Source of the DNA: Geodermatophilus sabuli | Lineage (GTDB): Bacteria; Actinomycetota; Actinomycetes; Mycobacteriales; Geodermatophilaceae | DNA: 64,000 bases | Direction of reading: 5' to 3' | Assembly: GCF_010686765.1 (NCBI RefSeq) | Contig: NZ_JAAGWF010000010.1 | Location: 62,001 to 126,000 of the forward strand | Shown: positions 13,210 through 23,485 of the stretch, piece after piece | Layout: the number at the start of each line of letters is the position of its first letter | Numbering within the stretch: the first letter of the stretch is position 1 | Made by a program: the position numbers and the translations under genes | Notes under the pieces: model-generated | What the model was told of the DNA's origin: nothing | Seen by the model: the letters and a program-made list of their open reading frames with translations, nothing else | Databases searched by the model: none

Positions 13210-15024
13210 TCAGGCGAGCGCGTCCAGGCCCTCGTCCGGGGGCAGGGCGAGGGCGGCGTCCACCGGCGGGCGGTGCGGCTGGTCCAGGCCCCGCATGCGC
13301 GCCGCGTGCAGCGCGAGGAGCAGGTTCAGCCGCAGGGTCGGGTCGGTGGTGAACGGCCCGAGCAGCCGCTCCAGCTTGCCGATCCGGTAGCGCATCGTGT
13401 TGTAGTGGAAGTGCAGCCGGCGCGCGGACTCCGCGACGTTCAGGTTGGTCTCCAGCAGCACCCGCAGCGTCTCCCGCAGGTCGGCGGAGTCCGCGTCGGA
13501 GGCATCGGCCAGCGACCCCAGGACCTCGTCGACGTAGTTGCGCAACTCGGTGCTGTCGGGGATGAGCGACAGCAGCCGGAACACGCCCAGCTGGTCGAAG
13601 TGGGTGACCGCCTGCGTCCCGTGGATCTCCTGGCCGACGCCGAGGGCCCGCTGCGCCTGCTGGTGTGCCTCGCCCAGCGCCGAGAGCGAGCCGGCCGGGC
13701 GGCCGATGCCCGTGCCGAGCACCCGGCCGACCCGGCGCACGCGCGCGTTGACCCGCGAGGTCACCGCCGACACCAGCGAGCTGATCTCCTCCGGCGTACG
13801 GCCGTCGAGCGGCAGCACGGTGACGATCTCCGTGGACAGCCCCGCCACGGCCGCGCCCGACACCTCCGACTCCAGCGCGGCCCGCCAGCCGTCGGCCAGC
13901 CGGTCGAGGACGTCCAGGGCCCGGGTGGGGTCGGCGTGGGCGTCGGCCGCCGTCTCGGTGGCGGTGACCAGGACGACGACGGGCCCGTCCAGGCGCCAGC
14001 CGAACGACCGGGTCTGGGCCAGCGCCCGCTCGGTGTGCCGCAACGCCCCCGCGACCAGCCGGCGGACCAGGTCGCCCTGGAAGCGCAGCTCCACCGAGTG
14101 CACGGCCTGCTGGCGGATGACCGAGAGCGCGGAGACGACCGCGGCGCGCTCGAGCACACCCCCGGCACCGACCATCATCGGGCCGCTGCGGTGGACGGCG
14201 ACCAGCCAGCCCTGGCGCTGGTCACCGGCCATGATCGGCGCGACCGCGTACTCCCCGACCCCGCCGGGCAGCTCGTGGTGGCCCGGGACGAGCAGGATGC
14301 CGTCGGCCGGCGAGAGGTCGGCGTCGGCGAGCACGTCGGCTGGGGTGACCACCGTCTGGTCGGCACGGACGCCGGAGAGCCGGCGGGAGGGCGCCATCAG
14401 GGCCATCTCGTCCTCGGCCTCGGCGTCGAGGAGCCACAGCCAGTCGCTGATCTCGGCGACGTCCTCGGGTGGTCCCGCCGAGGTGACGATCTCCCGGTCG
14501 GGCCCGAGCCCGAGGACGGCGGCACCGTCCAGGAAGACCGCGAGCTGGTCGGTCACCTCGGCCAGTCCACCGCCGCTGAGCGCGACGTCGATGAACTGGT
14601 CGTGCATGCGGAACGACAGCGCCAGGGCCTCGCTCTGCTTGGCGACGACCGCGCCGAGCACCTCGGAGACGATCTCGTCCAGCCGCACGGCGGCCGGCAT
14701 CGCCAGCACCGGCAGCGCCCGGCGGTCGGCCTCGGCGAGCACCTCGTCGGGCACCGGGGCCGGACCCTCGGTGCGGCGGTAGGCCAGCGCGGCGGTGCCC
14801 ATCGAGTCCAGCCGCTCGACCAGCGCGCGGCAGTTGGTGACGTCGGCCGGGGGCAGCCGGGCACCGAGGACGACGAGGACGTCGGGGCCGGCCACGGCCA
14901 GCGGATCGGCGGGGTCGTCGACCACCATGTGCCGCAGCACCCGCTCCAGCCCGCCGGCGCCGGCCACCACCTCCGTCCCCGCGAGACCGGGCAGGCGGAG
15001 TGCCTCGTCGAGGGTCAGACCCAT
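13210..15024 (-). CDS. PucR-family transcriptional regulator
   Basis: 604 residues. An N-terminal PucR ligand-binding domain (LTLDEALRLPGLAGTEVV, residues ~3-125) is followed by a GGDEF-like/CdaR middle region and a C-terminal PucR helix-turn-helix (HTH_30; LRVLLETNLNVAESARRLHF, then NTMRYRIGKLERLLG). Family members control purine, allantoin or amino-acid catabolism. ATG 15024 is chosen because GGCAGGA lies 5 nt upstream and the family begins MxLTLxE; ATG 15099 lacks a ribosome site. It diverges from a DUF2877 gene, and its upstream region carries two BldD-box-like repeats. Confidence 0.9.
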   Translation of the reverse strand: MGLTLDEALRLPGLAGTEVVAGAGGLERVLRHMVVDDPADPLAVAGPDVLVVLGARLPPADVTNCRALVERLDSMGTAALAYRRTEGPAPVPDEVLAEADRRALPVLAMPAAVRLDEIVSEVLGAVVAKQSEALALSFRMHDQFIDVALSGGGLAEVTDQLAVFLDGAAVLGLGPDREIVTSAGPPEDVAEISDWLWLLDAEAEDEMALMAPSRRLSGVRADQTVVTPADVLADADLSPADGILLVPGHHELPGGVGEYAVAPIMAGDQRQGWLVAVHRSGPMMVGAGGVLERAAVVSALSVIRQQAVHSVELRFQGDLVRRLVAGALRHTERALAQTRSFGWRLDGPVVVLVTATETAADAHADPTRALDVLDRLADGWRAALESEVSGAAVAGLSTEIVTVLPLDGRTPEEISSLVSAVTSRVNARVRRVGRVLGTGIGRPAGSLSALGEAHQQAQRALGVGQEIHGTQAVTHFDQLGVFRLLSLIPDSTELRNYVDEVLGSLADASDADSADLRETLRVLLETNLNVAESARRLHFHYNTMRYRIGKLERLLGPFTTDPTLRLNLLLALHAARMRGLDQPHRPPVDAALALPPDEGLDALA

Positions 15025-15111
15025 GCGTTCCTGCCAGCTGGTGCGACCGGGACGGCGTTCGGTGACCTGTCCTCCCGCTGTGGAGAAGTACCCACGCATG
15101 GAGACTGCTCT

Positions 15112-15156
15112 GTCACCCTGGGTGGTCAAAGTGAGGGAGGTCTCACCCTGGGTCAC
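15112..15156. promoter_or_regulatory. Two BldD-box-like operators upstream of pucR-type gene
   Basis: TCACCCTGGGTGG (15113-15125) and TCACCCTGGGTCA (15143-15155) lie exactly 30 bp apart. Against the published Streptomyces BldD consensus nTnACnC(A/T)GnGTnAn, the second matches all ten fixed positions and the first nine. TTGACC (minus strand, 15129-15124) lies between them and could be a -35. Apart from these sites, 15025-15429 shows no gene. Confidence 0.6.
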
Positions 15157-15429
15157 GGCGTCCACCTTCCGAGTTGCCGTTATGGACGGCGTACCACGGC
15201 ATCCTGTCAGGAGTGCCTGGACCAACGTCCCCATTCTTGGCGACTTCCGCCATACGAGGGCATGCGACGCGCCGCTTAGGTTCGAAGCCCGGTTCCACTC
15301 CGCCCGCAGGATGGTAGGCCGGTCACCGCGCCCCCGGTGCCGCCGCACTCCTCTGGCGAGCGGGACGGCCCCGGGCGGGGGGTCTCGAGCCGACGGTGCC
15401 TCCCGAAGCTCTCAGGTGAAGAGGCCGCC

Positions 15430-16440
15430 ATGCGCACGATCCACGAGACCGCCGGCCCAGGGGGCTCCCGCCCCGAGGCCCCATCCTCCCCGCGCGGGCG
15501 CGCCGCTCGCGCCGGGGTCCCCACGATCCCCCTGCCGCGCGAGTCCGCCCAGGCCACCGCTCGCACCACGCCGCCCGCCCGCGCCGCCACCGCGGTGCCC
15601 GCCTCGGCGAGCACGGGCGTCGCCGAGCTGCTGCGTGGGCCGGTCCGCCCGGCCCGCGTGCTGCTCAGCGTCCCGGCCGCCGTCTACCTGCACGTGCCGG
15701 GCGAGCGCGGCGGCGACGTGGTCGGGGTGCTGACCAGCGACGCCGCCCGGCTGCCGCTGGGCTGCGTCCTCTTCCGGCCCAGCAACGGCCGCCCGCTCGT
15801 GGCCCTCCCCAGCGACGCACCGGCCGAGGTGGGGGGCGGGCGGATCGTCGTCGGCGACCTCGCCGTCAGCGCCGCGGCGTGGTGGGACCCGCACCCGCGG
15901 CTGCCCAGTCCCCGCCCGGCGCTGCTGCCCGAGGGTGTCCGCCAGCTGCGCAACGCCCTGTACGGCGAGGGCGTGCCGCACAGCGCCTTCACCCTCCCCG
16001 GCCTGCCGGCCGGCCCGGGCGGTCCACTGGCCGCGCTGCGCGGCGCCGTCCGCCGGGCCGACCTCGACGCCGCCCTCCGCACCGCCGTCCGGCTCGTGGG
16101 CCTCGGCCCCGGGCTGACGCCGGCCGGGGACGACGTGATGGCCGGGACGATGGCCGGCCTGGTCCTGCTGGGTCACCCGGCCGCCGACCGGTTCTCCGCC
16201 GGGGTCTACGCGCTGGCCGCCGGCCGCACGACGGAGCTCTCGCGGGCGCTGCTGCGACACGCGGCGGCCGGGCGGGTCAGCGGCGAGTACGCCGCGGTGC
16301 TGCAGGGCCTGGTCGGCGAGCGGCCGCTGGGTCCGGCGATCGCCGGTCTGCTGGCCACCGGCTCGACCAGCGGGCGCGCCCTGGCACTGGGGCTGTGCAC
16401 CGCGATCGACCTCGTCGACCGGACCACCCGCCCGCGCTGA
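15430..16440 (+). CDS. DUF2877 protein (AllH-like)
   Basis: 336 residues. The N-terminal ~55 are Pro/Ala/Arg-rich and probably disordered. The DUF2877 core follows, with the family signature GLGPGLTPAGDDVMAGTMAG near residues 224-243 and GRTTELSRALLRHAAAG after it. DUF2877 includes E. coli YlbF/AllH, a subunit of oxamate carbamoyltransferase (with FdrA and YlbE) in allantoin degradation. Those partners are absent here, so the role is open. GAAGAGG lies 6 nt before the ATG. Divergence from a PucR regulator supports a purine- or ureide-related role. Confidence 0.8.
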   Translation: MRTIHETAGPGGSRPEAPSSPRGRAARAGVPTIPLPRESAQATARTTPPARAATAVPASASTGVAELLRGPVRPARVLLSVPAAVYLHVPGERGGDVVGVLTSDAARLPLGCVLFRPSNGRPLVALPSDAPAEVGGGRIVVGDLAVSAAAWWDPHPRLPSPRPALLPEGVRQLRNALYGEGVPHSAFTLPGLPAGPGGPLAALRGAVRRADLDAALRTAVRLVGLGPGLTPAGDDVMAGTMAGLVLLGHPAADRFSAGVYALAAGRTTELSRALLRHAAAGRVSGEYAAVLQGLVGERPLGPAIAGLLATGSTSGRALALGLCTAIDLVDRTTRPR

Positions 16441-16459
16441 GATGCCGGCCAGTGAGGTC

Positions 16460-16513
16460 GGCCGCCGTGCCGGGCCCCGTCGCGAGGTGCGAGCGGCGGG
16501 GGGCACGGCGGCC
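16460..16513. terminator. Nested hairpin, copy 2 of the dispersed family
   Basis: GGCCGCCGTGCC (16460-16471) pairs perfectly with 16502-16513, enclosing an inner GC-rich stem and a CTCGCACCTCG loop (minus strand). It lies between the convergent DUF2877 and hisG genes, 5 bp after the hisG stop, so it is a likely bidirectional terminator. Confidence 0.65.
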
Positions 16514-16518
16514 CTCTC

Positions 16519-17385
16519 TCACAGCCGGCAGGCGTGGATGCTCGTGACGAGGATGGCGCGGGCGCCGAGCTCCCAGAGCTCGTCCATGACCCGGTTGGTG
16601 TCGGTCTGGGCGACCATCGCCCGCACCGCCGACCAGCCCTGGGTCTGCAGCGGGCTCACCGTGGGGCCCTCCAGGCCCGGGGTGAGCGCCGTGGCCTGCG
16701 CCAGCAGCTCGTTGGGGCAGTCGTAGTCCAGCAGCACGTACTGCCGGGCCACGAGCACCCCGCGCAGCCGGCGGCGGAGCTGGGCCACGGCCGGGATCTC
16801 CTCCGCGCCCTCGCGGCGGACCAGGATCGCCTCGCTGCTGAGCACCGGCTCGCCGATGATGTGCAGCCCGGCCGCGCGCAGCGTCGTCCCGGTCTCGACC
16901 ACGTCGCAGACGGCGTCGGCGACACCGAGCCGGCAGGCGGTCTCGACCGCGCCGTCGAGCTTGACCACCCCGGCGACGATGCCCTTCTCCTCCAGGTAGC
17001 GCCGCAGCAGGACCGGGTAGGCGGTGGCGATCCGCTTGCCGGCGAGCTGGTCGACCTGCTCGATGCCGGACTCGAGCGGGGTCGCGAACCGGAACGACGA
17101 CCGGCCGAACCCCAGCGGCATGACCTCCACGGCAGCCGCGCCCTCGCCGTCGGCCGGAGCGGTCTCGAGCAGCATGTCGCGGCCGGTGATGCCGACGTCG
17201 AGCGTGCCGGCAGCGACGTAGACGGCGATGTCCCGTGGCCTCAGGTAGAAGAACTCCGTGTCGCTGTCGGGGTCGTAGACGGCGAGGTCCTTGGTGCTGC
17301 GGCGCTGGCGGTAGCCGCTCTCGGCGAGCATCTCCGCCGCGGGCTCGCTCAGGACGCCCTTGTTGGGCACGGCGATGCGCAGCAC
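16519..17385 (-). CDS. hisG: ATP phosphoribosyltransferase (long form)
   Basis: 288 residues; first step of histidine biosynthesis, joining ATP and PRPP. Residues 1-205 are the periplasmic-binding-like catalytic domain (LRIAVPNKGVL; DVVETGTTLRAAGL, the PRPP-binding loop). The C-terminal ~75 residues are the ACT-like regulatory domain that binds histidine, so HisZ is not needed. GTG start with AAGGAG 8 nt upstream. It follows hisE after a 92-bp gap containing a hairpin element, so it may be partly uncoupled from the rib-hisE transcript. Confidence 0.95.
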   Translation of the reverse strand: MLRIAVPNKGVLSEPAAEMLAESGYRQRRSTKDLAVYDPDSDTEFFYLRPRDIAVYVAAGTLDVGITGRDMLLETAPADGEGAAAVEVMPLGFGRSSFRFATPLESGIEQVDQLAGKRIATAYPVLLRRYLEEKGIVAGVVKLDGAVETACRLGVADAVCDVVETGTTLRAAGLHIIGEPVLSSEAILVRREGAEEIPAVAQLRRRLRGVLVARQYVLLDYDCPNELLAQATALTPGLEGPTVSPLQTQGWSAVRAMVAQTDTNRVMDELWELGARAILVTSIHACRL

Positions 17386-17416
17386 TGTCTCGTCTCCTTC
17401 GGTGAGCGGATGGAAC

Positions 17417-17472
17417 GGCCCTCGCGCAGGGCCCCGCGGCGCGCGGAGCGTGCCGTGGGGGGCGCGAGGGTC
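17417..17472. terminator. Nested hairpin, copy 3, between hisE and hisG
   Basis: CCCTCGCGC (17419-17427) pairs with GCGCGAGGG (17462-17470). Inside it, CCCCGCGGC (17432-17440) pairs with GCCGTGGGG (17452-17460) with one G-T pair. It begins 5 bp after the hisE stop. Lying between two co-directional histidine genes, it may attenuate rather than fully stop transcription. Confidence 0.6.
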
Positions 17473-17477
17473 CTCTT

Positions 17478-19568
<2,091 letters not shown>

Positions 19569-19572
<4 letters not shown>

Positions 19573-20177
19573 CGGCGTGCTCCCATCAGGCGTTCCACGT
19601 ACTTGGCGATCACGTCGACCTCCAGGTTGACCGGGCTCCCCGGAGCAACCGTCCCGAGCGTGGTCTCGCGCAGGGTGGTGGGGATGAGGCTGATCTCGAA
19701 CCAGGGTCCGGGGTCGTCGACCGCGCTGACCGCGCTGACGGTCAGCGAGACGCCGTCCACCGCGATGGAGCCCTTCTCGACCACGTAGCCGGCCAGCTCG
19801 CGGGGCAGCGCGACCCGGACGACCTCCCAGTGCTCGCTGGGCGTCCGGGTGAGCACGGAGCCGAGGCCGTCGACGTGCCCCTGCACGAGGTGGCCGCCCA
19901 GGCGGCCGTGCGGGGTGACCGCGCGCTCGAGGTTGACCGGGTCGCCGTCGGACAGGCCGCCCAGGCTGCTGCGGCGCAGCGTCTCGGCCATGACGTCGGT
20001 GCTCCAGACGTCGTCGTCGACGCCGGTGACGGTGAGGCAGACGCCGTTGACGGCGATCGAGTCGCCGAGGGCCACGCCCTCGAGCGCCTTCCGTGCCCGG
20101 ATGCGCAGCCGGGCGGCGTCCTGCTGGTCCTCCCGGACGAGCAGGGTGCCCATCTCCTCGACGATCCCGGTGAACAC
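19569..20177 (-). CDS. ribE: Riboflavin synthase (alpha chain)
   Basis: 202 residues made of two lumazine-binding barrels (~1-95 and ~96-195), each starting with FTGIVEE-like or [11 protein letters not shown] sequence. The catalytic N-terminus [16 protein letters not shown] and [10 protein letters not shown] are intact. GTG 20177 is preceded by GAGGAG and is 2 bp after the ribD stop. It makes riboflavin by lumazine dismutation. Confidence 0.95.
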
Positions 20178-20179
20178 CC

Positions 20180-21241
20180 TCAGCTCCTCCCGTGCGCGGT
20201 CCGACCGGCACCAGTGTGCCGGTTCGGTCGCAGCCGGATCGCCACGTCCCCGCCCAGCCGGGTGACGTCGACCACCGTCAGCGTCAGCGCGTCCACGATC
20301 GCGCTGATTCCCAGGTCGCCCACGAGGGGGGCGCCGGAGCCCAGGAGCTTCGGCGCCAGGTGCACGACCGCCTCGTCGACGAGACCGTCGCGGAGGAAGG
20401 CCGCGGCCAGCGTGGGGCCGCCCTCGAGCAGCACCCGCCGCACGTCCCGCTCCCACAGCTGCGCCAGCAGTTCCCGCGGCCCCGGCGCGGCGCTGACGAG
20501 CGTCGGGGCGGCGGCATCGAGGACCCGGGCGGTGGCCGGCAGCCGGCCGCGCCGGTCGAGCACCACCCGCAGCGGCTGCCGGTCGGCGTCGGTGCCGTCG
20601 GGCCCGCGGACGGTCAGCTGGGGATCGTCGGCCAGCGCGGTGCCCGAGCCGACGAGGACCGCGTCGCAGGTGGCGCGCAGCCGGTGGACGGCGGCGCGGG
20701 CCTCCGCGCCGGTGACCCAGCGGCTGCTCCCGTCGGCGGCGGCGACCCGGCCGTCCAGGGTGCCGGCCACCTTCCACACGACGTGCGGGCGCCGGTGGCG
20801 GACGCCGGTGAGCCAGGCGGCCAGCGCACCGTCCTCGGCCTCGGCCTGCTCGACACCGAGTTCGACGTCGACGCCCGCGGCGCGCAGCCGCTCCGCGCCG
20901 CCGACGGCCAGCTCCGTCGGCTCCGGCACGGCCACGACGACCCGGGCGATGCCGGCGGCCAGCAGCGCGTCGGCGCAGGGACCGGTCCGGCCGGTGTGCG
21001 CGCACGGCTCGAGGGTGACCACGGCGGTGCCACCCCGGGCCCGCTCGCCCGCCTGCGCCAGCGCGACGACCTCGGCGTGCGGCCCGCCGGGCGGCGCGGT
21101 GGCGCCCTCACCGGCCGGGGTCCCGTCGGCGGCCAGCACCACGGCCCCGACCGGCGGGTTGGGACTGGTCGTGCCCAGCACGCCGGCACCGAGGTCCCGC
21201 GCCCGCGCCATGGCGCGCCGCTCGGCGTCGGGGACGCTCAC
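20180..21241 (-). CDS. ribD: Bifunctional riboflavin deaminase/reductase
   Basis: 353 residues. N-terminal deaminase with the zinc site His55-Ala-Glu57, Cys80 and Cys89 ([11 protein letters not shown]). C-terminal RibD reductase ([26 protein letters not shown]). It converts the GTP cyclohydrolase II product to ribitylaminouracil phosphate. The GTG start overlaps the rpe stop (GTGA). Confidence 0.95.
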   Translation of the reverse strand: MSVPDAERRAMARARDLGAGVLGTTSPNPPVGAVVLAADGTPAGEGATAPPGGPHAEVVALAQAGERARGGTAVVTLEPCAHTGRTGPCADALLAAGIARVVVAVPEPTELAVGGAERLRAAGVDVELGVEQAEAEDGALAAWLTGVRHRRPHVVWKVAGTLDGRVAAADGSSRWVTGAEARAAVHRLRATCDAVLVGSGTALADDPQLTVRGPDGTDADRQPLRVVLDRRGRLPATARVLDAAAPTLVSAAPGPRELLAQLWERDVRRVLLEGGPTLAAAFLRDGLVDEAVVHLAPKLLGSGAPLVGDLGISAIVDALTLTVVDVTRLGGDVAIRLRPNRHTGAGRTAHGRS

Positions 21242-21909
21242 CCCTGCCCGGCCGCGCTGGCCTGCGCGCGCAGGCCCGCGATGGCCGCGGCGGGGTCGTC
21301 CGCGCCGTAGACGGCGGAGCCGGCCACGAACACGTCGGCACCGGCCGCGGCGGCCTGCTCGATGGTGTCGGCGTTGATGCCACCGTCGACCTCGACGAAC
21401 AGCCGCAGGTGCCCGGTCTCGACCAGCTCGCGGGCCCGGCGCACCTTGGGCAGCACCTCGGCCATGAACTCCTGCCCGCCGAAACCGGGCTCCACGGTCA
21501 TGACCAGCAGGGTGTCGAAGTCGCGCAGGACGTCGAGGTGGGTCTCCAGCGGGGTGCCGGGCTTGAGCGCCAGGCCGGCGAGCGACCCGGCGGCCCGCAG
21601 GTCCCGGGCGACCGCCCGGGGGTCGGTGCAGGCCTCGGCGTGCACGGTGACGTTGCGGGCGCCGGCCTCGGCGTAGCCCGGCGCCCAGCGCTCGGGGGCC
21701 TCGATCATCAGGTGGCAGTCCAGCGGCACGGGGCTGACCGCCTGCAGGGCCCGCACCACCGGCAGGCCGAGGGTCAGGTTCGGCACGAAGTGCGCGTCCA
21801 TGACGTCGACGTGCAGCCAGTCCGCGTCGGCGACCCGCTGCGCCTCCTCGGCCAGCCGGGCGAAGTCCGCCGACAGCAGGCTGGGCGCGATCAGGGGGGT
21901 GCGGGACAC
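21238..21909 (-). CDS. rpe: Ribulose-phosphate 3-epimerase
   Basis: 223-residue TIM barrel. Signatures: [32 protein letters not shown] (metal ligands), [14 protein letters not shown] and [11 protein letters not shown]. It links the pentose phosphate pathway to the Ru5P needed by ribBA and heads the rpe-ribD-ribE-ribBA-ribH-hisE transcript. GTG 21909 lies 8 nt behind TAGACT, implying a leaderless mRNA. Confidence 0.95.
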   Translation of the reverse strand: MSRTPLIAPSLLSADFARLAEEAQRVADADWLHVDVMDAHFVPNLTLGLPVVRALQAVSPVPLDCHLMIEAPERWAPGYAEAGARNVTVHAEACTDPRAVARDLRAAGSLAGLALKPGTPLETHLDVLRDFDTLLVMTVEPGFGGQEFMAEVLPKVRRARELVETGHLRLFVEVDGGINADTIEQAAAAGADVFVAGSAVYGADDPAAAIAGLRAQASAAGQG

Positions 21910-21923
21910 GTCTGGCGAGTCTA
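21910..21923 (-). promoter_or_regulatory. Leaderless -10 element of the rpe-rib operon
   Basis: On the minus strand TAGACT (21923-21918) is followed by CGCCAGAC and then the GTG start of rpe. The same 8-mer separates TATCGT from the GTG of the EamA gene at 9112. No FMN riboswitch fits in the 68-bp divergent gap to the GPP34 gene. Confidence 0.5.
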
Positions 21924-21977
21924 GGCGGGCACCCGGGCCTCCCCCCGCACGGGCGCCGCCGGACCTAGCCTGCGGGG

Positions 21978-22580
21978 ATGGAACTCGCCGACGGGATCGC
22001 CGTCCGGGTCGCCGCCCTCTGCCTGGACGCGCGCGGCCGGCTCAGCGACCGGCTGATCTGCGGGCACGCCGTCCGCGGCGGACTGCTGCTGGACCTGGTG
22101 CTGGCCGGACGGGTCGAGTCCGCGGCCGACAGCATCCTCGTCGACCCGACGCCCACCGGCTTCCCGCCGGCCGACCGGCTGCTGGCCGCCGTCGGCGCCG
22201 AGCCCGAGCGATCGCTCGACGGCTGGCTGGACGAGCGCCGGCTGGGGCTGCGGGACGTCGCGGCGGCCGCCGTCGCCGCGGGGCGGTGGGAGGTCACCCG
22301 GCCGCTGCTGCGCCCGCGGTACACCGACCGCGCCCCCGAGCGCACCGTCGCCGACCGGCAGCGGGCGGCGACCGCGGAGCCCGCCGGGTGGACGCCGGCC
22401 GACGCCTGCGTCACCGCCCTCGCCACCACCGCCGGTCTGCGCGGCACCGACGTGTACGTGCCGGCGGCCGTGCTCGCCGCGACCGGCCCGGCCGAGGAGA
22501 TCGCCACGGCGGTCGTGGACCACCTCCGGCGGACGGCGGACCGGTACACGGTGGAGGCGTCCGGCCTCGGCCCGTTCTGA
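21978..22580 (+). CDS. GPP34-family protein (GOLPH3/Vps74-like)
   Basis: 200 residues. The helical GPP34 fold is suggested by [33 protein letters not shown] and the repeated tryptophan/leucine helices that follow. In eukaryotes the family binds PI4P; in actinobacteria it is widespread with unknown function, sometimes near membrane or conservon genes. ATG 21978 is 6 nt behind TAGCCT and directly behind GGGG, so a leaderless start is plausible. It is divergent from rpe. Confidence 0.8.
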   Translation: MELADGIAVRVAALCLDARGRLSDRLICGHAVRGGLLLDLVLAGRVESAADSILVDPTPTGFPPADRLLAAVGAEPERSLDGWLDERRLGLRDVAAAAVAAGRWEVTRPLLRPRYTDRAPERTVADRQRAATAEPAGWTPADACVTALATTAGLRGTDVYVPAAVLAATGPAEEIATAVVDHLRRTADRYTVEASGLGPF

Positions 22581-22586
22581 CCGCGC

Positions 22587-23294
22587 TCAGCCCCGGCCGG
22601 CGCGGGAACGCCGGAACCACACGGCGGCGGCGGTCGCGGCGAGCACCAGGACGCCGATCCCGGCCAGCCATCCCCCGCTGACCCCGCCGTCGTCGGACGC
22701 GGCCGCGGTGGGGGTGGTGGCCGGTGCGGCGTCGGTCGTGGGGGCCGGCGCCTCCGGCGTCGGCGACGGCACGGCCGGCGCGGTGGTGGCCGGAGCCGGC
22801 GCACCCGGCGCGACGCTGATCACCGGGGCCGGCTGCTCGGGTTCGGGTCCCCCGGGAGCGGGGCGCTCGATCCAGGCGTCCTCGCTGCCGTCGGCGTAGC
22901 GCTGGATGCTCGGGAAGGCCAGCTCCGTCACCGCGAACGGCAGCTGCGCGACGGTGACCGCGTACTCGAGGTCCGCCCCCACCGGCAGTGCGGGTCCACC
23001 GACGTCGTAGCCGTCGGCGGTGGGGGTGAGCGTCCAGCCGGCCGGTCCGGAGGTGAGCGTGACGTCGGCCGGGGCGATGCCCTCGGGCAGCTGGGTGCGC
23101 ATCCCGGCGATGCCGGACGAGGACGACTCGGCCGCCGCCGAGAAGGTCACGGTCAGCGGGCCGGTGCCGGCCACCGCACCCGGCGCGCTGACCTCGACGT
23201 GCGCGGCTGCCGTCCCCGCGCCGGCGCCGACCAGGACGGCGGCCAGCAGACCGGTGGCGAGGGATCGGCGGACGGCCACGCGCAGGGTGCTCAC
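22587..23294 (-). CDS. YcnI-like copper-binding domain protein (DUF1775), membrane anchored
   Basis: 235 residues. The signal peptide (RRSLATGLLAAVLVGAG) ends in TAAA, followed by HVEVSAPGAV; the His at the mature N-terminus is the copper ligand in Bacillus YcnI. The YcnI beta-sandwich spans ~30-150 (LPEGIAPADVTL, GWTLTPT). A Pro/Ala/Thr-rich stalk (~160-205) and a C-terminal membrane helix with basic stop (WFRRSRAGRG) follow. GTG 23294 is used because it sits at the beginning of the signal peptide. It is convergent with the GPP34 gene. A role in copper handling is inferred. Confidence 0.85.
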   Translation of the reverse strand: MSTLRVAVRRSLATGLLAAVLVGAGAGTAAAHVEVSAPGAVAGTGPLTVTFSAAAESSSSGIAGMRTQLPEGIAPADVTLTSGPAGWTLTPTADGYDVGGPALPVGADLEYAVTVAQLPFAVTELAFPSIQRYADGSEDAWIERPAPGGPEPEQPAPVISVAPGAPAPATTAPAVPSPTPEAPAPTTDAAPATTPTAAASDDGGVSGGWLAGIGVLVLAATAAAVWFRRSRAGRG

Positions 23295-23368
23295 GCCGCT
23301 GTAGTCGCTCGGGACCCCGCCGGAGTTCCACGGCCCCCCGCCGGGCCGGTGCATGACGCGTCAGGTAC

Positions 23369-23384
23369 TACGACCGACGTCGTA
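23369..23384. promoter_or_regulatory. Dyad TACGAC-N4-GTCGTA before the Pls-like gene
   Basis: Perfect 6-bp arms with a 4-bp spacer, midway in the 191-bp divergent region between the YcnI-like gene and the synthetase (start 23486). It may be an operator for either gene. No matching consensus is known to me. Confidence 0.4.
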
Positions 23385-23485
23385 TGGAGCCGCTCGCACC
23401 CTCGCCGCAGGCTCGTCCGTGCCGACGGAACCCGATCGTCCGGCATCCGCACGGACGCGGATCCTGCCCAGAGGAGGGCACTCCC

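Noticed and set aside
15025..15348. N-terminal extension of the PucR regulator
   Set aside because: The frame is open upstream, but the extension would swallow the BldD-like repeats and a -35 candidate, lacks a ribosome site, and does not fit the family N-terminus.
21910..21977. FMN riboswitch upstream of the riboflavin operon
   Set aside because: The gap before rpe is only 68 bp, rpe itself looks leaderless, and no conserved RFN segments appear between the overlapping rib genes.
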